This document shows, in pieces, positions 10,747 through 20,700 of a DNA stretch of 64,000 nucleotides. The stretch covers positions 450,141 through 514,140 of the forward strand of contig CAJNDS010002147.1 in assembly GCA_905221605.1 (NCBI GenBank), given 5' to 3'. Source of the stretch: Symbiodinium natans (taxonomy: Eukaryota > Sar > Dinophyceae > Suessiales > Symbiodiniaceae). A program made the position numbers and the translations under genes. A model generated the notes under the pieces. The model was given only the letters and a program-made list of their open reading frames with translations. It made no database searches and was not told the DNA's origin. How positions within the stretch are numbered: position 1 is the first letter of the stretch; the number at the start of each line of letters is the position of its first letter.

Positions 10747-12670
10747 ATGTGCAGAAGCATCAGAGCATCAGAGCAGCCGAACATGCCAGAGCATTTCCGT
10801 GCCCAAGCATGCCGCGGCGCAGGCAGAGGGAGGCCCGGCAAATCTCGGTACATGCAGCCTTCTGCGGATCAAATGCCGGTCGCGGATGAGATTGAGTCTA
10901 CTGCAGAGGGAGAGGCAGAGAGAAAGGAGATAAAGGAGGGCAAGCCCGTCGCCGTCACACTTAGGAAATGTGGTGTGGATCGCAGGATCGAGATTCTCTG
11001 CGCCCTCCAGAAGCGAAGGCGAGTAGATCTGTCGGTTGATGCTACAGTGGCTTGGTCGCCTGGTGGTACTCCTTTCTGGTTCAAGGTTCCCTATATAAAG
11101 TAACCAACCCCAAAAAAGGGTGCCCTTATGAACATCTGCTAGCAAGGTGAAGGACCTGGAGGACTCTGTGACGATGGAGCTGGGACTTGACCTAGACGGA
11201 CAAATGCGCGTGCTCCAGATGGGGCATGAGAGGTTCTTGGAAAGGGATCTCCCATTGGTGGCGGTGCTTTGGCACTCCAATCAGCTTGTGCTGAGATTTG
11301 TTAAGTGCACGGCTTTGCTGGAGGCGACTCAGAATTCTCTTTCGGGCAAGACCATCACGGCAAGCTTGCATCATCGTGACGACGGAGGGATGGAGGTTCA
11401 TTGCACGCTCCTCAGTGGGAAGGAACACTGCAGACTGCCTGTTGACGCCACATCTACATTGCGGGACTTGCGGAACTCTCTGGCCAAGAAGGACCATGAC
11501 CCAGAGGGCTTAGGCCTGGACGGTCAGATCCTTTGTCCTACAGGCGCACAGATCTTCGACGAGAGCCTCCGATTGTCAGAGCTTGGCTCGGAGCCGCTTA
11601 CGCTCCGGTTTCTTGGGCTCGGGGCACGGCCGTGGCGCGAGGGTGCTCGAAAGTTTCTGGCGGCCCTGGCAGTGGAGGCCTTCCACCCCAAGTCGAAGGC
11701 CTTCGATGTGGGATGGACGCTGAGGACGGCGCGCCCTGTCACCCGGGAGGAGGTGGAAGACACTGTGGAACCTTTTCTGGGACGCCTGGGGGTCTCCAGC
11801 GCCTTGGCCGTCCCGTTCATGCGGTTCTTCTGGCGCCTGGCCGCGCCTATGGAGGAGTGGAACTTGCTGAATTTAGCATTGCTCCAGAATTTTGATCCAG
11901 GCATGAAGACCAACAAGTTTGCGTTTAGTGAGCACTGGCTACAGCTGGCCCGACACGCTATTGCTGAAAGAGTGCCGCGAAGGCCTGGTCCTGTCATTCT
12001 GCCGAAAAGAAACGAGCATGGCTCGATCATTGGTGTAGAGTTGTTTGTTGTCGATGACAGCTTTCCCGACAGTTTCGACAGGAACCTCGAAAGCTCATTG
12101 CGATTGGGTGACCTAAGACCCCGAGCTAGTGCATCAAACCTTATGCGAGTGGCGGCGGCCATTGACTTGGGCTTAAATCCAAGTCTGCCCATTGGAGAGC
12201 TGGTACGGGAAGCGGGACAAGACCTACAGCTGGACCCTCCCGCAAGCCCAGAGGATGTTGTGAGGATGGCGCATGTGCTGCTCCGGCTGTCTTGCGAGTT
12301 GCCGGCAGTGGAAGTGGAGGGGAGCTTGCACGGGCCCCTGCTCCAGCGCGTGGCAGCGCTGCGCCGGTGGCGCTTGAAGGTCCTGCACTTCTCGGAACGT
12401 GAGGGGTTCAGGTCCGATTCCCGTGCAGAGAGGGCCGAAGACCTCAGGCACCATGTCGGAGCCTTAGATGCAGAGCAGCAGGTCTCTGGGCTGCAAGCTG
12501 GTCTGATGCTGCTGCATCTTCCAATGAAGCACCTGGGCGACGTCGGCGATGTCTGCCGGAAGCTGAGCCAAATTGCTCCCGTCCGCTTCATCATCTGCGT
12601 ACAGGAGCTGCGCATGCTAGGTCACCCGCACCTCCTGTCCACACGAGTCTCTCGCTGCTTCAGTCTTTAG
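10747..12670 (+). CDS. Ubiquitin-like domain protein, two exons
   Basis: Exon 1 (Met at 10747 or 10783 to 11046) and exon 2 (11147-12670, stop TAG) join in frame once the family A element at 11047-11146 is removed. The join reads LSVDAT|VKDLEDSV, parallel to LPVDATSTLRDLRNSL later in exon 2. This internal repeat, with GLDLDGQMRVLQ / GLGLDGQILCPTGAQIFDES and a closing LTLRFLG, has the layout of two tandem beta-grasp (ubiquitin-like) units. The remaining 330 or so residues are not recognised; they are rich in Leu/Arg and end RVSRCFSL. The exon 1 start is uncertain because the upstream frame stays open. It is the longest clean coding region in the window, with strong codon bias to G/C at third positions. 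Confidence 0.85.
11047..11146 (+). mobile_element. Intron formed by family A introner
   Basis: The element starts CTTGGTCGCC and ends GCTAGCAAG; interior AAGTAACCAACCCCAAAAA and GGGTGCCCTTAT are the family A signature. Flanking duplication GTGG/GTGA. Using the left GTG as donor and CAAG|GTG as acceptor removes 100 nt and keeps the frame, joining two halves of a ubiquitin-like motif. Confidence 0.85.
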
Positions 12671-13029
12671 ACAGTTTCCCCATGTGAGAGATTAGATCTT
12701 AAGCTGCAGGCACGTGTCCTCTCAAACAGCGCTGTTCGTGGACAAGGTTTGTACTTGCAATTGTTACTTCTCATCGTTGTCGCTTTTTTGGGCCCAGCAG
12801 CCGATCCACGACAGACCTGTTCAAGAGGATTCTATGGGATGAGCCTGACACCGCACACGTGGTGCAATTGCGGCCCTTAGTTAGAGTTCTTCCCCACTAA
12901 ACCCTAAATCCTAACCCCCTGAGTCCCAGGTGTCTCAATGGCTTGTTTTCTCTAAAAGTTGAATTAAGTCTGTGGTTCTTTTGGGATCTTTTGGCGAGGG
13001 ACAGGTGGTGTCCAAGGTTTGAAATCTTC
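12671..13029. other. 3' flank or intron, nothing recognised
   Basis: Unique DNA after the stop of the ubiquitin-like gene, with one short CCCTAAA remnant at 12897. It could be 3' UTR or intergenic. Confidence 0.5.
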
Positions 13030-13110
13030 GTGCAGCCAAGAAGCACCCTTATAAGTAACCCAGCACAAAGAAGGGTACCCTTATCAACATATGTTTACCG
13101 GGCTACGAAG
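13030..13110 (+). mobile_element. Family A introner, left end degraded
   Basis: Interior AAGGGTACCCTTATCAACAT and right end ACCGGGCTACGAAG match family A. It lies just upstream of the exon at 13123. Confidence 0.65.
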
Positions 13111-13122
13111 CTTCTGTTGTAG

Positions 13123-13313
13123 GAACCCCGGTTTAGCATCGATCACTTTAGTGTGGCCAGGAGACGGATGAGGAGAAGAAAGCCACCAGAGAAGGAGAAG
13201 ACGGATAAGCAGATTGCGTCTGCTTCAACGGCTCGGGTGCTCGGCCTGCAAGAGCTTGTGCTGAAGCACATGGCTTTTTCGGGCATGTGGAATGTCCAAG
13301 AGCCTGTAGCTAG
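13123..13313 (+). CDS. Internal exon, basic protein of unknown family
   Basis: Acceptor CTTCTGTTGTAG|G and donor AG|GTGAGT both look canonical. The 63 open codons are Lys/Arg-rich at the start (VARRRMRRRKPPEKEKTDKQ) and helical later (ARVLGLQELVLKHMAF). Phase at the donor is 2. The partners are not identified; the ubiquitin-like gene upstream has its own stop, so this is probably another gene. Confidence 0.65.
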
Positions 13314-13986
13314 GTGAGTTGCAACATTCTTCTTGCTTAGTTGCAACTTGCTTCGGGGCTTCAAAGGGAAGGCGGAAGCCCCCGGAGGGACGGGGGAGGG
13401 GGGAGGGAGGGAGGGCCATCTTGTTGGCGTTCTGTCGGGAGCCGCTGTGCACGGACTCTTGGCGCCGAAACGTACGCTGCGCCAGGCCGACAGTTCGACC
13501 CACCAGCACCCCGTACTTTAGACTATAGACCCACGACCCGACCCTCTTCTCCCTGGGCCCCTGACACAAGTGAGCCTGGGCGCCTCCTCCAAGATTTTCA
13601 GAAAGTACTGTATTTGTCAAACGGTCTAATTGCTCCGCCCGCTGGCGGAGTGAAAACTACACTTTTAAATACTAGGCGTTTCGCTACTCTGCAAGAGTCT
13701 TCTTCGTCTGCATGGCAATTAAAGGCCCCGTAGCACTTTCAGCCTGTATACACGTATATATACATACGGGAGAATACACACGTACGTAACCGTACGTACA
13801 TACATATACGTACGTACGTACATACATACGCGAAAGCTGGCACTCTGTTACTAGCGTTGAAAAGCCCAGCCGTGCACCCTAAATCTTCAACCACGAATAC
13901 CCTCTGTGAAACTTCCGGATTCCACTCGAACAGGGGCAAGGCCAACCGCAACTTCCACCTCGAACAACCCTCAACCCTCATCACCA
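13314..13986. other. Intron or intergenic; (ACGT)-rich microsatellite
   Basis: G/A-rich stretch at 13380-13420 and a TACGTACA microsatellite at 13740-13830. Overlapping open frames at 13319-13733 lack coding character. Confidence 0.5.
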
Positions 13987-14101
13987 CTTGACAGCCCGGT
14001 AGTATCCTTCTGTTCCCTTTCTTCGGTTCAAGGTTCCCTTAGAAAGTAACCAACCCCCCAAAAGGGTACCCTTATTAGAATATGGTTCTTGGGCTACCAA
14101 G
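13987..14101 (+). mobile_element. Family A introner with ACCA duplication
   Basis: Left end CTTGACAGCCCGGTAG, interior AGTAACCAACCCCCCAAAAG and GGGTACCCTTATTAGAAT, right end CTTGGGCTACCAAG. ACCA precedes the left end (13983-13986) and follows the right end (14102-14105). Confidence 0.8.
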
Positions 14102-14104
14102 ACC

Positions 14105-14240
14105 AAGGATTACGGTTGGGCGCCAGTGGCCCTGCTGAACAGCCAGCCGGCAAGAACAGTTGTTCATTTGCTTCAGGCCAGCACTTGGTTCGTGGGTACT
14201 GAGAGCTATATCCCACTTAGAACCCGACTTATCAGTACCC
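14105..14240 (+). CDS. Exon-like island after family A element
   Basis: Open frame beginning KDYGWAPVALLNSQPAR and continuing TVVHLLQASTWFVGT before the sequence becomes telomere-like. It directly follows the introner end, as exons do elsewhere in the window. Family unknown. Confidence 0.4.
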
Positions 14241-14577
14241 CTAAACCCGAAACCTTAGACCCTAAACCGTGAACGCCCTAAACCTCCAAGCATGGATTGA
14301 CAGTTCATGTCCCTGTGGCATCAGGTGAAGACTTTGTATAGGCCCTTGGGGGGTATTGTTCCCTTATTGGGTTTAAGAGGCTCATATTTAGGATATTTTT
14401 TCCGGGTGGGTAAGGCCATCCTGGTAAGTCATCAGGGGGAGTAGGTTTCTTCTTGTAGATTGTGGGCGGCAGCTCCACTTCTTAGCTGACCTTGGCCAGC
14501 TTGTACCTACAAACAAAGAGACGAGAGTGCGCCTGCGTCCTCCTTGCTGACAGGTCCATCGCGGCTTCCTAACCGCC

Positions 14578-14672
14578 AAACCCCAAACCCCAAACCCCAA
14601 ACCCTAAACCCTAAACCCTCAACCCTCAACCCTCAATCCTCAACCCTAAACCCTGAACCCTCAACCCTAAGC
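14578..14672. repeat. CCCCAAA to CCCTCAA variant tract
   Basis: An ordered change of unit along the tract: CCCCAAA, then CCCTAAA, then CCCTCAA, then mixed. Confidence 0.9.
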
Positions 14673-14770
14673 CCTTTTCTTTGGCGGCTCAGTGGCCTCA
14701 TCCTGACTCTCTTCCTTCATCGTTGGAAAGACACCACATCAAGCAGAAAGAAACTTGCCGAAGACCTGTG

Positions 14771-15148
14771 TCAAAAAAAGTCGCAGAACAGAAGTTCAGT
14801 GGGAAGATGCCACAAGCCTGCTCGTGCTCCTCGGAAGCCATCTTTTCTTGTCCTCAACCGTGCCCTGCGCTTGCTCCCTCTTGCCGCCTGCGCCGGCACC
14901 CCTACAAATGGTTGCCGGCTTTTCTTCCGGCTTCTGCTTTCTTTGCCTTGGCCCTCCCTTTTCCTTTTTGCCTTCCTTTTGCCTTTCCCTTCGCCTTTGG
15001 TGCCCTTTTTTTCCTCACCTGCTTTCTCATTTTCTGCATCCTTGGCCGCTCTTCTTTTGATTGTCTGAGTCTTTTCATTCTCAGGTGCAGCCGTCGCCGC
15101 GGCCGCCACCGAATCCTGAGCCTGTGGTAGAGGACGCGATTCATTCAC
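14771..15148 (-). CDS. Possible Lys/Arg-rich low-complexity protein
   Basis: The minus-strand frame reads as an Ala- then Lys/Glu/Gly-rich chain (EKAGEEKKGTKGEGKGKRKA) with basic tails, typical of dinoflagellate nuclear basic proteins in composition only. The plus strand of the same DNA gives Phe/Leu/Pro-rich frames that look like the antisense shadow. No motif; it could be low-complexity non-coding DNA. Confidence 0.35.
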   Translation of the reverse strand: MNESRPLPQAQDSVAAAATAAPENEKTQTIKRRAAKDAENEKAGEEKKGTKGEGKGKRKAKRKREGQGKESRSRKKSRQPFVGVPAQAARGSKRRARLRTRKDGFRGARAGLWHLPTELLFCDFF

Positions 15149-15477
15149 TTCACAGAAGGTTTCTCTTTTTCAGGATCAGTCTGTAGGCTCCGCATTGTAG
15201 CCGGCGGCCACTTCGATTGGTACGAAACGCACGAAGCTACATAGATAGATAGATAGACATATGTATAAATAAGTAAATCAATAGATACATATATATATAT
15301 ATATATGTAGTCATATACATCTACATATATGTACATAGATGGGAATATGAGTATCCCGGAGCTTCGCAGAGTTACCTTCCAAAGACTACTGGCTGAGACC
15401 CACATGCCGCGCGTGCAGAAAAGGTCCGCTTCATTGGGACGCCGGAGCCTCAACAAACACAGGAGCCATATCCTTGG
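15149..15477. other. Microsatellite and flank
   Basis: (ATAG)n and (TA)n at 15238-15345, otherwise unique DNA without a supported frame. Confidence 0.6.
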
Positions 15478-15587
15478 TAGGATAAGGGGGACCCTTAAAA
15501 GGGAACCCCTTCTGAACCCTCTTCTGGCTCTCTTAAAAAGGGACCTTATTCAGAGGGTCTATATCCCCCAGGGTCCCCCTAATCCTA
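15478..15587. mobile_element. Foldback element, family D (reference copy)
   Basis: Ends TAGGATAAGGGGGACCC and GGGTCCCCCTAATCCTA are inverted repeats with one mismatch. The interior contains two further self-complementary phrases (AAAAGGGAACCCCTT; CAGAGGGTCTATATCCCC). Confidence 0.85.
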
Positions 15588-15787
15588 TCCCCTACCATAA
15601 AGGAATCCACTACCGTCAAGCAGAGCATACTGTTACTACAAAGGCCGAAGGTTTGCGCAAGTGCAAGGCCCCGACTGTTCAGCTTTTTGAAGACCCAGCC
15701 AGCACTTGAAGGTTCAGGAGCACGGTAGGGTTTAGGGTTCAGGGTTCAGGGTTCACGGTTTGGGGTTTAGGTTTGGGGTTTAGGGAT

Positions 15788-16378
15788 ACTTATAATCAGG
15801 GTTATACGTTTCCGAAGTAAGGTAATAGCCATAGTTGCCCCACTTGTCGCCGTCCTTATAAGCACCCAAGCTACGCACATCCAGCTGGTTTACAATGCTT
15901 AAATGCTTAAACCTAGTCAGAGGCGTAGCATGCTCATGTTCTATGCACTGGGTACCCACGTAGCACATGTGTTGTCGAGTACCTGCCTTGGATGAAACCG
16001 GTGATTTGCCAGTAATTTGCCGTACAATTGAGGCTCTGACACTCAAGAAAAAGATCCACCAACCGGAATCGTCTGGTCGATCGACATGGACAGAGGGCAT
16101 TGGCTTTCATACATAAACAAAGCCCTGCAGAGTATACTTGTTACTTCCACATCCAGTCTGAGACACACCGATAGTAAGCTGCCCAGGGTCACCTCAGACT
16201 TGGAACTGTATGAGGAGAAAAACATAATAGGATCTGCGGCAAGTGAACGCTCAGGACATATTGATTCCGCATTTCTGTGCCACCCTGGTAGGCCCCAAAA
16301 GCCCCCAGAAGAACTGTTGGCAGTGTTCTTTGCTAGCGCCATGGCAGACTTGGCTTCACGAGATGAAGGGCGCGGCAT
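15788..16378. other. Unique DNA, possible coding, strand unresolved
   Basis: Open on the plus strand (16086-16378, containing GRPQKPPEELLAVFFAS) and on the minus strand (16378-16043, then 16100-15780). Composition does not settle the strand. Bounded by TTTAGGG-type tracts at 15725-15785 and 16379-16468. Confidence 0.3.
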
Positions 16379-16656
16379 AGGGTTTAGGGTTTAGGGTTTA
16401 GGGTTTAGGGTTTCGGGTTTAGGGTTTAGGGTTCAGGGTTTAGGGTGTAGGGTTTAGAGTTTAGGGTTCGGCAAGAAAGTGTTCTGCCATGGTGCAGAAG
16501 TCGACATCCTATCGGGAGGGTGAGAGATGCCACTACCTGCACTCCACAACTGGCCGGTGGCCTGTGATGACCCCCCCACCTGCAAGAGCACAGGCTGGCA
16601 GATTTTAGACTTGTGATGCTTGCATGGCGACGCGTTTCCATGAGCCAGGGCAATCA

Positions 16657-16780
16657 CCCTAAGGATTCCATGTACCTGTATTTAGTAGCTACTTGGGGCC
16701 CTAAAGCTACTATACAGGCACCCCCTTGAACCCCCAAGTGTATACTATATGAGACTATATGGGCACATGGATCCTTAGGG
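16657..16780. mobile_element. Foldback element, family C
   Basis: Terminal repeats CCCTAAGGATTCCATGT and ACATGGATCCTTAGGG. Interior CTACTTGGGGCCCTAAAG and CCCAAGTGTATACTATAT recur in the elements at 54891-54993 and about 60703-60793. Confidence 0.75.
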
Positions 16781-17073
16781 TCATGGTATTCGCGGTAGTC
16801 ATATGTAACGAACAAGCCGCAGAGCCCACCCTGAAACCCTGGATTCCTAGATCCACAAGTACGATGGTAGTCCGCAGGTTTACAGGGCATCGAAAGGGCT
16901 TAGGGCTCAGGGTTCGTACAAAGCCTCTCACTTATAAGCAATTAGTACCGGAAACGGGCTTGGGGGGGGGGGGGGGGGGCGTGGGGGGGAAGCGATGCAG
17001 GGCTAGCACAGCTTGTTATAATCTCAAATCCACTGACAGCCAACGTGGTTGGGTTTGGGGTTTAGGGCTCGCG

Positions 17074-17422
17074 GAGTTTCGGCTCCTCCCAGCGACAGCT
17101 CCCAGCGTATGCAGCAAACAATCTTCAAGCGGATCCTCAAGTGCATGGAACTTCCTAGTAGTAGAGTAGGTAACCTTTAACCTGTCTGGGGGAATAGAAT
17201 CCCCTTCTAATCCCAAAGGTTAACCTTTAGTTGCCCCAGGTTACTGGACAACTAAGACTTGGGAACTTCAAGCCTTCAAGTAGCCTTGCGTGCTTGGACC
17301 CACCCAAAGCAAGCTTGGAGCATTCCTTTCGTGTGGTTGATTCAACGCAGGGTCTTGGCGTGAGGGTCGATTGTCTAGATGCTAAATCCAGAGAATTACA
17401 AGCTATAGACTATACCTATAAA
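17074..17422 (+). CDS. Gene piece split by a family H element
   Basis: The upstream part (about 17074-17149) reads QRMQQTIFKRILKCMEL. Removing the 103-bp element plus one duplicated ACTT gives a frame that continues GNFKPSSSLACLDPPKAS and stays open to TAA at 17422. The exact donor is uncertain: the precise excision point begins AC, while an internal GTAGTAG donor leads to another open frame. Family unknown. Confidence 0.5.
17154..17256 (+). mobile_element. Family H introner
   Basis: Begins CCTAGTAGTAGAGTAGGTAA, ends GGTTACTGGACAACTAAG, with AAAGGTTAACCTTTAGTT inside. Nearly the same length and sequence as 31275-31378. Flanked by ACTT on both sides (17150-17153, 17257-17260). Confidence 0.85.
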
Positions 17423-18471
17423 TAAATCAATAAATATTAAAATGGAGAAATAGATAAATAAATAAATAAAAATATATATATATATATATACACATAGAGA
17501 GATAGATAGCATATCACCTCAGAACATCATCTCGCAAGGCAAGGTCAGCACATGAGCAATCGCCGTCGAGATGCGCAGCGCAGGCTTCTCTTTCAATGAG
17601 GAACCCGGAGTCGGCCCTTACTCCCGTCTTGTAGGGTTTAGGTTCCCTTAGAAACCCTTTAACGCCCTGTTTACCAGAGGCGGGCCTGCTTAAGTCTGCA
17701 CGCTTCTGTGCCGCATTGTGCTTGTCTCCATTGCGGTTTTGGGCTTTTTAGGGTGTAGGGTATAGGGTTTAGGGCTACTGCAAAAGGCGACCTGTAGTCC
17801 GAATACTGGCCAGTGACTACTCGCTTGGCCTTTGCACGTGTGCACTTCGCTTGCTCCTGGCCAGTTCACCCTAAACCCTAAACCCGAAACCCGAACCCTA
17901 AACCCTAAAACCCGGGCAGGCTGAAGCGTCCGACCCTGCGAACTGCAGCAAAAGCAGAGGCTTGGAGTTTATTGTGGAGAGGGGGGTTGGGGTGAAGGGA
18001 TGGATTCCATGTACAGTGTACCTGGAGCTTCGGGGGTACTTGCAAGTAGGGTTGGGGGTTCAGGGTTTAGGGTTTAGTAGAAAGTGTCCCTTTGAGGGTA
18101 AAGGGTTTAGGGTGAGGGAAACTGTAGCTTAGGCTTTAAAAAAAGGGTTTAGGGTTTAAGGTGTAGGGTTTGGGAGTATCGCCCTTTTTGTTAGGGGGGG
18201 AGGTGTGTGTAGGGTTCTAGAACCGGGGGTAGAGTCGGGGGAGGGGGGGGGGTAATTGCCCCTGGTTGGGGAAACGCCCACGTCGAGACCCTCAATGCAA
18301 TCTAAAGGAATATGATCGAGGTTTTTTCATTTATGGTTATGTTGGGATCTGGGTACCTCCTCCAAGAAGCAATAGGGGCCCTTCTCACATGTCCTTTTGC
18401 GGATTCCACGTTCTATTAGGTTGCGGCAACCCTAAACTCTAAACCCTCAACCCATAATCCCTTCCGATTCC
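17423..18471. other. No gene seen
   Basis: (TA)n microsatellite at 17470-17490, short telomere-like tracts at 17750-17776 and 17868-17912, and scattered TTTAGGG remnants at 18060-18170. The island 17777-17867 is unique but has no good frame. Confidence 0.55.
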
Positions 18472-20700
18472 ATGTTTTGCAACTGTCGGCTGGAGATTGC
18501 TTATCTTGACGTAACTTCGTACATATACACCATGTATGCCGCTGCCATGGACCTGGCAGTGGCACCAGAGTGCATTCTTCAAGAGGCCAGCTTGTCCCAG
18601 CTGCAGACGCTGTGCTTCTTGACTTCATCCACGTTTGCACTTCTCTCCGCCCTGTTCCAGTACATGCGGGAGTGGTATGGTCATGGAGAGGCCAACAATG
18701 GGTGGACAGCCCCAAGCAAAGTAGCCTCTCTCCGCAGGGCCTTTGCTTCAGACTGGGGTTTACACAGTGACGGACAGCTCATTGAGCACCCAGACAAACC
18801 CAAGCCCGTGAGCGTTACAGACCACAGAGGTCTGTCACCTGGGCGGGCTAGGTGGCCTGACCGTGACGCCCCCACCGCGCAGCAGACACAGCTACATGAG
18901 CCGCAGGTGTACGCCGGCCGGTCGGGCCGGCTTGAGGCAGAGAGCAAGGAAGGAAATGAAACCGCACTGGAAGACAATGAGCCCGGTTTCACAACGCCAC
19001 AGGTTCCCTGCAAGCCGCAGGTGCTGCCTTTCCAAAAGGGATGGGACCTCGGAAAGCCTGCAAAGCGGCCTTCGCCGGACCGGCCGCACAGCCTGCCGCG
19101 CCAGAAGCGGCGTCCAGAGCAGGCGCCAGACGCTCCGCCCATGTTGCCATTCCAGAAGCCCGATGTCGAGAGTCTTGGAAATCTTGGCGATCTTGGCTCT
19201 GACATGCCAAAAGTACACTGGTTCCAGGAGCATCCCCTGCCTGGTCAGCACGCAGGCACCGCACCGGAACCTAGTGAATGGCCGCTGCCGTTCCGTGACA
19301 AGTACTTGCCGGAGAGCCTGAAAGCCCAAGACCAAGCTCAACTCGCCGCAGCCAACGATGCGCCACTTCCCCTAAACCAGTCTCCTGACTCCCTAGTGGG
19401 TGACCCCACGAGCTTTCGTAGCCCAGTGGTATTCATCCTTTTTTTGGTTCAACCCCCCAACTAAGGGTGCGCCCCTTATTGTAACATGGTTACTGGGCTA
19501 CTGAGGAGCCGAAATGAGGATGCTCCGAATCCGCAGCCGGCGCTCGGCTCCCCGGATGCCCTTGCGGGCTTCCTGCCGGTGCCGGCACCCATGCCTCCTT
19601 CGTGCCCGCCTCCCGTGCCTATATCCTTCTTTGGAATTATTACTATTATTCTTATTATTATTATCATTATTATTATTATATTATTCTTCTTCTTTTTTGG
19701 TTTATGTAAAGCCCAAGATGGCATTAAAGATGTTGTTTTTATTAAGGTTCTAAGGGGAGAGTCTAGAGTCTAGGTGCCTCCGCCACCTCCAGTGCCTCCG
19801 CTACCTCCGGTGCCTCCGCCACCTGCAAAGCATGTCGCAACCATGGAGGGTGACAACATCCGGCCGCGCCTGATGCGGCACTTGAGGGATAGCCTGAGGG
19901 AAAGCAGCGTCCCGTCAGAGTTGAGCCAAAGCAACCCCCTGACAATCCCGAGCATCGGGAGCTTTGGGCATCCGGACATGTGCTTTCGGCCGTGCGTGTA
20001 CCTTGAGAAGGGATACTTGGTAGCCCAGTGGTACCCTTTACCCTTTTTTTGGTTATGGTTTCCCTTGTAAAATCACCAACCCAAAAAAGGGTGCCCTTAT
20101 TATGATATGGTTGCTGGGCTGCCAAGGATACTGCGCGCGCGGCGCTTTCTGCACGCACTGCCACTTCGGTCATGAGAAGACATACTCGCTCAGCAAGAAT
20201 CAAAAGAGGTTCGTTGAGACTCAATTGGACGAAGTCTCCGTGCTGGCAGGGCTTCTGCCCCGCATCCAGGCGAAGGCCATCGAGCGCGGCCTGCAGCAGG
20301 AGGTCAGCAACTTGTGCGCCTTAATCCGGCACCGGGTGGATACCCTCAGCAAGCGCCGGAAGGTGCGAGAAGTTCCTGTTTAGGGTTTAGGGTTCAGGGT
20401 TTAGGGTTTAGGGTTTAGGGTTGTAGGGTTGTAGGGTTGTAGGGTTGTAGGGTTGTAGGGTTGTAGGGTTGTAGGGTTGTAGGGTTGTAGGGTTGTAGGG
20501 TTGTAGGGTTGTAGGGTTGTAGGGTTGTAGGGTTGTAGGGTTTAGGGTTTAGGGGTTTAGAGCAAGCGCCGCAAGGTGCGGGAAGTTCCTACAGAGCTGG
20601 GTGGCGCGATGCAGCGGCTATCATTGCACACACTTACCGGCATCCTCGTTCGAAGGACGGACTTCGAGCGCGAGTTCATGGAGGAGCTGACCGTCGCTGG
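18472..20700 (+). CDS. CCCH zinc-finger protein, at least five exons
   Basis: Exons: 18472(?)-19409, 19506-19614, 19774-20011, 20127 to about 20363, and about 20576-20700. Each intron is an inserted element, and removing it keeps the frame. Exon 1 encodes a Pro/Arg/Asp-rich region with two copies of a LPFQK motif. Exon 2 and early exon 3 are Pro-rich (VPPPPPVPPLPPVPPPP). The finger is split by intron 3: Cys at 19993, Cys at 20132, then ARGAF-Cys-THC-His, giving C-x7-C-x5-C-x3-H, followed by a basic KNQKR stretch. This matches the single-finger CCCH proteins common in dinoflagellates, presumably RNA-binding. Exon 4 ends in a helical Arg/Lys-rich tail (SKRRKVREVP) that is duplicated across the telomere-like intron. 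The true start and 3' end are uncertain; the first 40 residues may not be coding. Confidence 0.8.
19410..19505 (+). mobile_element. Intron 1 of CCCH gene, family A introner
   Basis: Left end CTTTCGTAGCCCAGTGG, right end TTACTGGGCTACTGAG, duplication GAG(C). The frame is kept only if the intron starts with the duplicated GAG, that is a GA donor, with acceptor CTGAG|GAG. Joined codons read Thr-Ser-Arg-Asn-Glu. Confidence 0.75.
19615..19773 (+). mobile_element. Intron 2 of CCCH gene, family G introner
   Basis: GTGCCT lies at 19615-19620 and again at 19774-19779. The insert is a T/A-rich (TTA)n core ending TTATTAAGGTTCTAAGGGGAG...TCTAG. Donor GT comes from the duplication and acceptor TCTAG|GTG from the element; phase 0 is kept into the Pro-rich run. 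The same ending occurs at 35215-35240 just upstream of another exon. Confidence 0.8.
20012..20126 (+). mobile_element. Intron 3 of CCCH gene, family A introner
   Basis: Ends CTTGGTAGCCCAGTGG and TTGCTGGGCTGCCAAG with duplication GATA (20012-20015, 20127-20130). Excision from the left GATA to CCAAG restores Lys-Gly-Tyr-Cys inside the zinc finger. A GT donor inside the element would shift the frame, so a GA-AG intron is implied. Confidence 0.85.
20378..20560 (+). repeat. Telomere-like tract with (TTGTAGGG)n core, intron-like
   Basis: Heptamers, then about 16 units of the octamer TTGTAGGG, then heptamers. It is flanked by 30-nt direct repeats (20348-20377 and 20561-20590) differing at two synonymous sites. 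Each copy contains AAG|GTGCG, which would allow GT-AG splicing that leaves one copy. Confidence 0.9.

Noticed and set aside
11524-12615. 363-residue minus-strand frame
   Set aside because: Antisense shadow of the ubiquitin-like gene, rich in Ser/Arg/Cys as expected from its codon bias.
14544-15130. Three overlapping plus-strand frames rich in Phe/Leu/Pro
   Set aside because: They look like antisense of the Lys-rich minus-strand frame; at most one strand can be real.
16310-16505. Flanking repeat (AGTGTTCT ... GCCATGG) around the 16379 tract
   Set aside because: Two short matches with different spacing; could be chance.
19915-19935. Dinoflagellate spliced-leader relic (TTTGGCTCA on the minus strand)
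   Set aside because: Only about nine bases match and they lie inside the coding exon of the CCCH gene; similar nonamers elsewhere are equally isolated.
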